Both the position numbers and the translations under genes were made by a program. The notes beneath the pieces were generated by a model. The model made no database searches and was not told the DNA's origin. It was given only the letters and a program-made list of their open reading frames with translations. Of a DNA stretch of 64,000 nucleotides, positions 59,514 through 64,000 are shown in pieces. Position 1 is the stretch's first letter. The number at the start of each line of letters is the position of its first letter. The DNA is from Tissierella sp. Yu-01 (GTDB lineage: Bacteria; Bacillota; Clostridia; Tissierellales; Tissierellaceae): positions 1,736,001 through 1,800,000 of the forward strand of contig NZ_CP120677.1 of assembly GCF_029537395.1 (NCBI RefSeq). The letters run 5' to 3'.

Positions 59514-60788
59514 TCATTTAAAAAGCTTTTCAATTTCTTCTACCGGCAAAGGTTTACTAAATAAATAACCTTGTCCTAGATCACAACCTAATACATTTAA
59601 ATATGACAACTGCTCCTTATTTTCAATTCCTTCTGCAACTACAGTTAAATCTAGGCTCTTGCCCATAGAAATTATAGAATTAACCAACTTTTGTCTCTTG
59701 GTAATGTGAACTATTTCATCTATAAAAATTTTATCTATCTTTAATTTGTCTAGTTCAAAGATGTCTAATTGACCAAGTGAGGAGAAACCCTTCCCAAAGT
59801 CATCCATAGATATTTGAAGTCCATTCTTCTTCAATTCTCTAAGATTTTCAACTATGGTAGGAACATCTCCTGAAGATACACTTTCAGTTATTTCAAGTTC
59901 AATACTACTGGATTCGATATTATGATCATCTAAGATTCTCATAACTGATTGTGAAAACCCACTTTGTTCTAGTTGTTTTACTGAAATATTTACAGCTATT
60001 GGTATATTTGGATAACCCTTATACTTCCATATACGAAGCTGCTTACATACCTGTTCTATTGCCCATTCTCCAATACAAATAATCTGCCCTGTTTTTTCAG
60101 CTAAAGGTATAAATGTATTTGGTGATACCATTCCTAAAATTGGACTTTTCCATCTTAATAAGGCCTCTAATCCCATTATTTTTTTAGGGTTTTTTATATC
60201 GAATATAGGCTGATAATAAACAGATAATTCATTATTGGAGATTGCTTTCACCAAGTGATTTGCATACTGGAATTTATCCTTTATTTCATCATACATCTCT
60301 CTGGAATAAAAACAGATCTTTTTCCCTATCAATTCTTTAGCTTTAGACATTGCGATATCAGATGACCTGATTAAGGTTTTAGAATCTATCCCATCATTGG
60401 GAAATACGCTAACCCCTACTCTCCCATTTATATAAAGTGTAGAATCATCAATTATGAATGGTTGTCTAAAAACATCTAACAATTCCATTGCTAATTTTTT
60501 TATTTCTTTAATATCATTAGATTTACAGAGTATAGAAAATTCATCTGCATTGAATCTTGATATTATATGATTATTCCATTTTAATAACTTTAATCTCTTT
60601 GATAGTTCAATTAATAATTCATCACCAATACTATGACCTAAATAATCGTTAATATTTTTAAATCCATTTAAATTAAGAAATAATATTGCAAATTTTTCGT
60701 TTTCTTGCTTACAGAATCTAATATACGAATCAACATTATCCATAAAGTAATCTTTATTGTAAAGTTCCGTCAGGGCATCTAATGTCAT
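59514..60788 (-). CDS. Degenerate-GGDEF/EAL c-di-GMP phosphodiesterase
   Basis: A 424-aa cytoplasmic protein with no sensor domain. The GGDEF domain starts at MTLDALTELYNKDYF, but the signature is NADEF (FNADEF, about residue 87), so cyclase activity is doubtful. The EAL domain keeps its catalytic residues: LEALLRW (near 185), VNISVKQL, ELEITES, SMDDFGKGFSSL, LKIDKIFI, VVAEGIE and QGYLFSKPLP. It is predicted to hydrolyse c-di-GMP. ATG 60788 has AGGAG 7 nt upstream, preferred over an earlier in-frame ATG. The gene ends directly at a c-di-GMP riboswitch. Confidence 0.92.
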   Translation of the reverse strand: MTLDALTELYNKDYFMDNVDSYIRFCKQENEKFAILFLNLNGFKNINDYLGHSIGDELLIELSKRLKLLKWNNHIISRFNADEFSILCKSNDIKEIKKLAMELLDVFRQPFIIDDSTLYINGRVGVSVFPNDGIDSKTLIRSSDIAMSKAKELIGKKICFYSREMYDEIKDKFQYANHLVKAISNNELSVYYQPIFDIKNPKKIMGLEALLRWKSPILGMVSPNTFIPLAEKTGQIICIGEWAIEQVCKQLRIWKYKGYPNIPIAVNISVKQLEQSGFSQSVMRILDDHNIESSSIELEITESVSSGDVPTIVENLRELKKNGLQISMDDFGKGFSSLGQLDIFELDKLKIDKIFIDEIVHITKRQKLVNSIISMGKSLDLTVVAEGIENKEQLSYLNVLGCDLGQGYLFSKPLPVEEIEKLFK

Positions 60789-60848
60789 ATTTACTCTCCT
60801 AATCTCATCTAGAAATCGCATATCAATTTGATAAAGTTATACCATTCC

Positions 60849-60961
60849 AAAATTTAATCCACGAAGGTAAACTTCAGTGGATTAAATTTTAATATTTGTA
60901 AATTTTTATATACCGTTATATTCGTTAAGTTAATTATAACACTTTCCATCATTTGACACAA
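60849..60961 (-). promoter_or_regulatory. Promoter and leader hairpin of the EAL gene
   Basis: TTGTGT (60961-60956), 17 bp, TATAAT (60938-60933) form a sigma-A-type promoter. Between it and the start codon lies a 14-bp perfect hairpin, AAAATTTAATCCAC/GTGGATTAAATTTT (60890-60849), with inner GAAG/CTTC. The stem would be in the 5' UTR and could attenuate or protect the mRNA. Confidence 0.65.
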
Positions 60962-61019
60962 TATCCTATTAAAAGACATTTTTCAACGAAACGTTCTTTA
61001 GAGTGTTTTGTTGTGAACT

Positions 61020-63053
61020 TTATATCTTAAATCTTCTAATGATTACTTGAAGGTTTTGAGCTAATTCTGATAACCCTTCACTAGCCCCTGCTATCTCTTC
61101 AATTGATGCTGATTGTTCTTCTATTGAAGCTGCTACTTCCTGTGTTGAAGCAGAATTTTCCTCTGCTATAGCTGTTAGACTTTGCAATGTATCTAATATT
61201 GCATTTTTCATTTCTTCCATCTCATTGCTTGATGAAATTAGTTCTCTTATTGCTACTATTGCCTCATCTATTGATTGAGATATCAATAAATATTTTTCTT
61301 TATTGTTAGTTACACTCTCTGACTGTTCCTTACTTATTTCATATGCATTTGCCATAGTCTCGACTGCATTATTAGAATTTTTCTGTAACTCACTAACAAT
61401 ATTATCTATATCTTTTGTAGATATGGAAGACTGCTCTGCTAATTTTCTTATTTCTTCTGCTACGACAGCAAATCCTCGACCTGCATCTCCTGCTCTTGCA
61501 GCTTCTATTGCTGCATTTAAAGCTAATAAATTCGTTTGTTCTGCAATTGAAGCTATCACGCTACTTGCTTGTCCAATTCTTTCGGAACTATTATTAGTTT
61601 TAATGATTACTTCGTGAATTTTATTCATTGCTAATGTATTATCTTCAGAGATTCTTGTCAGCTTATTTATTTCATTTAACCCTTCATTAACATTATAAGC
61701 CATTTTTTCATCTAACTCATTTAATTTCTTAATGTATTCAATATTTTTTTCAATAGAATTACCTAATAAGACTGCTTTTGATGAGCCCTCTTCAGTATTT
61801 AAAGCTTGTTCTGATGCACCTCTTGCTATTTCTTCTACTGTTTTTGATACCTCTTCTACTGCTGCTGCTGAGTGTTGAGAAGATGCTGTTAACTCTTCAG
61901 ATGCAGCTGCAACCTGTTCAGATGAATCATTTACCTCATGAATGACTTCTCTCAGACTATTTATAACTTGTTGGAACCCTCTTGCTAAATCCCCTGTTTC
62001 ATCATTGCTTTTTAGTAATCTTTCAGGTATATCTTCAGTTAAATCTAAATTACTTAGTTTTTTTGATTGCTCTACTGTTAACCTTATTGGTTTGGATATA
62101 GCCCCACCTATAAAACCAACTATGATTATACTAACAATCATTGATATTACAGTAGTTAATACTATCCTATTCTGAATTTCAGGTATTCTTTTTAAGACTT
62201 CCTCCTGATGCCCAACTATATTGAAAATCCAATCAGTTCCTTCAATAGGAGCGAATCCAGTTATAACTTCTTTCCCCTCAAACGTGTAAGTACCTACTCC
62301 TGTCTTTTGATCTAAGGCCCTTGAAATAGTTGAGGCTAATTCACTGACACTCTTATCATTTTTAGATTCCTCAATTGGATTATATTGATTAATTACTTTT
62401 TCTTTGTCAGGATGTCCTATTATAGTTCCATTGCTATTTATTATATAACTATAACCTTTCCTACCATAACCAGTTTCATCAATAATATCAGTCAAAGTGC
62501 TTCCATCTTTTCTTCCTATCAATACACCTACAACATCACCTTGACTCTTTATAGGAACTGCAAACATTAATACAATGTCATCTGTTACACGACTTATTAT
62601 TGGTTCTGATACGTTTATTTCTCCACTAAAAGCTTTCCTTATGTAATCTCTATCACCCAATTGAGCAGTAGTGCCATTTGAGTAATTCGCTATTCCATCA
62701 GGTCCTACAACGGCTAACTCTAGGAATGAAATTTGTCCTATATTCTCTTGGAGTACAGGAAGCTGCAATTCCCAATCCATTGATTTTATATCTTCTCTTA
62801 ATGCCAATACCTCTAAAGTTCTTAGTTGAATTTCAAGTTTACTAGCTGTTAACTTTGCAGCCTCAGATGAAGATGTCCAAATTGAATCAGCTGCAGCATC
62901 TGTTAAGGATGTTCTTGCGCTAAATAGAGATATATATCCAATAGCTACTGATGTAATTAAAATCAAGAACGAAAAACTAATAATTAATTTTTTCTTTATA
63001 CTACTCTTAGTAGTGTTTTTTAAATTGATATTTTGTATTTCAAATTTCTCCAT
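61020..63053 (-). CDS. Methyl-accepting chemotaxis protein (dCache type)
   Basis: A 677-aa receptor closely related to the neighbouring one at 57179 but without the Lys-Phe repeats. It has a membrane helix at about 20-42, a dCache-like sensor ([42 protein letters not shown]), a second helix near 295-318, HAMP, and a signalling tip [26 protein letters not shown]. It ends [10 protein letters not shown] without a CheR-tethering pentapeptide. GGAGGG lies upstream of the ATG. The ligand is unknown. Confidence 0.95.
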   Translation of the reverse strand: MEKFEIQNINLKNTTKSSIKKKLIISFSFLILITSVAIGYISLFSARTSLTDAAADSIWTSSSEAAKLTASKLEIQLRTLEVLALREDIKSMDWELQLPVLQENIGQISFLELAVVGPDGIANYSNGTTAQLGDRDYIRKAFSGEINVSEPIISRVTDDIVLMFAVPIKSQGDVVGVLIGRKDGSTLTDIIDETGYGRKGYSYIINSNGTIIGHPDKEKVINQYNPIEESKNDKSVSELASTISRALDQKTGVGTYTFEGKEVITGFAPIEGTDWIFNIVGHQEEVLKRIPEIQNRIVLTTVISMIVSIIIVGFIGGAISKPIRLTVEQSKKLSNLDLTEDIPERLLKSNDETGDLARGFQQVINSLREVIHEVNDSSEQVAAASEELTASSQHSAAAVEEVSKTVEEIARGASEQALNTEEGSSKAVLLGNSIEKNIEYIKKLNELDEKMAYNVNEGLNEINKLTRISEDNTLAMNKIHEVIIKTNNSSERIGQASSVIASIAEQTNLLALNAAIEAARAGDAGRGFAVVAEEIRKLAEQSSISTKDIDNIVSELQKNSNNAVETMANAYEISKEQSESVTNNKEKYLLISQSIDEAIVAIRELISSSNEMEEMKNAILDTLQSLTAIAEENSASTQEVAASIEEQSASIEEIAGASEGLSELAQNLQVIIRRFKI

Positions 63054-63182
63054 ATTAACACCCTCCGATTAAATTATAATTCTGTAAAGTTTACAATATT
63101 GTAATCATTTCATGCATAATCTATTTATACCATCTATAAAAACATTTAAACAAAGTAAAATAAATATATTTTTGCACAGAAA

Positions 63183-63216
63183 AAAGGAGTACCCAAAATT
63201 TGAGGTACTCTTTTAG
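63183..63216 (-). terminator. Terminator between two chemoreceptor genes
   Basis: GAGTACC and GGTACTC arms are followed by CTTTTTTCTG on the minus strand. The 184-bp gap also holds a TTACAATATTGTAA palindrome (about 63090-63105) upstream of the next receptor gene. Confidence 0.8.
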
Positions 63217-63237
63217 CGAAAGTTTTGTTTTAATTAT

Positions 63238-64000
63238 TTACATTTTAAATCTTCTTATTATCATCTGTAGATTTTGAGCTAATTCAGATAATCCCTCACT
63301 TGCGCCAGCAATTTGCTCAATTGAAGCTGTTTGTTCTTCCATGGATGCTGATGCTTCTTGAGTAGAAGCAGAGTTTTCCTCAGCTATAGCTGTTAGACTT
63401 TGCAATGTATCTAATATTGCATTTTTCATTTCTTCCATCTCATTACTTGAAACATATAAATTTTTAATTGCTTCTATTGCATCCTTTATAGAGTCAGAAA
63501 TTAGCAAATATTTTTTCTTGTTATTAACTACACTATTTGTTTGCTCCTTACTTATTATAGATACTCTTTGCATTGTTTTTACTGCATCTTGAGAATTATT
63601 TTGTAATTCATTAACTATATTATCGATTTCCTTGGTGGATGTTGAAGATTGCTCCGCCAATTTTCTAATTTCCTCCGCAACTACTGCGAATCCTTTTCCT
63701 GCCTCCCCTGCTCTTGCGGCCTCAATTGCAGCATTTAGAGCTAAAAGATTTGTTTGTTCTGCAATTGATGAAATTAAATTACTTGCATGTCCAATTTTGT
63801 TAGAGCTTTCATTTGTCTTAATTATTACTTCTTGTATTTCATTATTAGCTTTGGTACTCTCTTCAGTTATTTTTGAAAGATTATTAATTTCATCTAGACC
63901 TTCATCTACAATTGATGTTATTTTTTCACCATAGTTATTTAAATTGTTAATATAGTTTTTATTCTTTTCAATTGATTCTCCCAATAAGGTAGCCTTAGAT
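63238..64000 (-). CDS. Methyl-accepting chemotaxis protein, C-terminal part (5' end beyond window)
   Basis: The signalling domain of a third receptor. The frame is open to the window edge ([13 protein letters not shown] reads through), so the start is outside. About 253 residues are visible, including the adaptation-helix region and the tip [36 protein letters not shown]. It ends [10 protein letters not shown]. It closely resembles the receptors at 57179 and 61020, so the three form a tandem paralogous set. Confidence 0.95.
   Translation of the reverse strand, partial: SKATLLGESIEKNKNYINNLNNYGEKITSIVDEGLDEINNLSKITEESTKANNEIQEVIIKTNESSNKIGHASNLISSIAEQTNLLALNAAIEAARAGEAGKGFAVVAEEIRKLAEQSSTSTKEIDNIVNELQNNSQDAVKTMQRVSIISKEQTNSVVNNKKKYLLISDSIKDAIEAIKNLYVSSNEMEEMKNAILDTLQSLTAIAEENSASTQEASASMEEQTASIEQIAGASEGLSELAQNLQMIIRRFKM

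Noticed and set aside
57537-63934. Plus-strand frames of similar sequence opposite each chemoreceptor (about 57537-57896, 61303-61617, 63632-63934)
   Set aside because: Their mutual similarity only reflects the conserved receptor signalling domain on the other strand.
1-64000. tRNA, rRNA, transposase or integrase genes
   Set aside because: None recognised on either strand. The islands show flanking repeats but no mobility gene.

Overview
The window is a low-GC segment of a motile, Gram-positive-type anaerobe, most likely a member of the Clostridia. FliY, CheC, CheD, FliW, a SwrD-like FlbD and a SwrB-like protein all point to Firmicutes. Tissierellales is a plausible order, but that is inference. 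About 61 kb is one flagellar, chemotaxis and flagellin-decoration locus. Every gene I accept lies on the minus strand, so transcription runs from 64000 towards 1.

In transcription order: (1) 64000-57179 holds three methyl-accepting chemotaxis proteins and a degenerate-GGDEF/EAL protein. A class I c-di-GMP riboswitch with a strong terminator lies directly downstream of the EAL gene and upstream of a chemoreceptor. (2) 57053-48817 is the operon cheW-cheD-cheB-cheR-cheA-cheC-cheY-cheW2-fliM-fliY. (3) 48712-44683 is a sigma-28-type operon flgM-flgN-flgK-flgL-fliW-csrA-yjfB. (4) 44640-41880 is a defence islet: an AAA ATPase, a TOPRIM/RloB-like protein, and a complete type III toxin-antitoxin locus (ToxI RNA repeats, leaky terminator, ToxN). 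(5) 41643-35612 is a CDP-dideoxyhexose operon (rfbH, rfbF, rfbG, a reductase/epimerase and a glycosyltransferase). (6) 35448-29564 encodes an unknown protein, a Maf-type flagellin glycosyltransferase, a DRE-TIM aldolase, an IMPase-like phosphatase and a KdsB-like CMP-sugar synthetase. Together these look like an unusual ulosonic-acid pathway. (7) 29354-25783 is flagellin-flaG-fliD-fliS-fliT-like. (8) 25640-2761 is the fla operon. It starts with a second c-di-GMP riboswitch and runs flgBC-fliEFGHIJK-flgD-flgE-flbD-motAB-fliL-fliOPQR-flhBAFG-PilZ-fliA-swrB-like-flgFG. (9) 2487-1 is a tripartite tricarboxylate transporter operon (tctC-tctB-tctA, the last cut by the window edge).

Regulation can be read from the DNA. 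Sigma-28-type promoters precede flagellin, flgM, the rfbH operon, the Maf operon and, more weakly, the che operon. The flagellin leader carries two candidate CsrA sites, one in a hairpin loop and one on the Shine-Dalgarno sequence, which fits csrA and fliW in the same locus. c-di-GMP inputs appear at four points: two riboswitches, a PilZ protein and an EAL phosphodiesterase.

The most unusual parts are the defence islet and the sugar region. The AAA/TOPRIM genes plus the ToxI RNA are bracketed by two near-identical 36-bp hairpin repeats. The CDP-sugar operon is bracketed by two related terminator plus sigma-28-promoter cassettes. The area between yjfB and flagellin therefore looks modular and exchangeable. 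No rRNA, tRNA, CRISPR array, transposase or integrase was seen.
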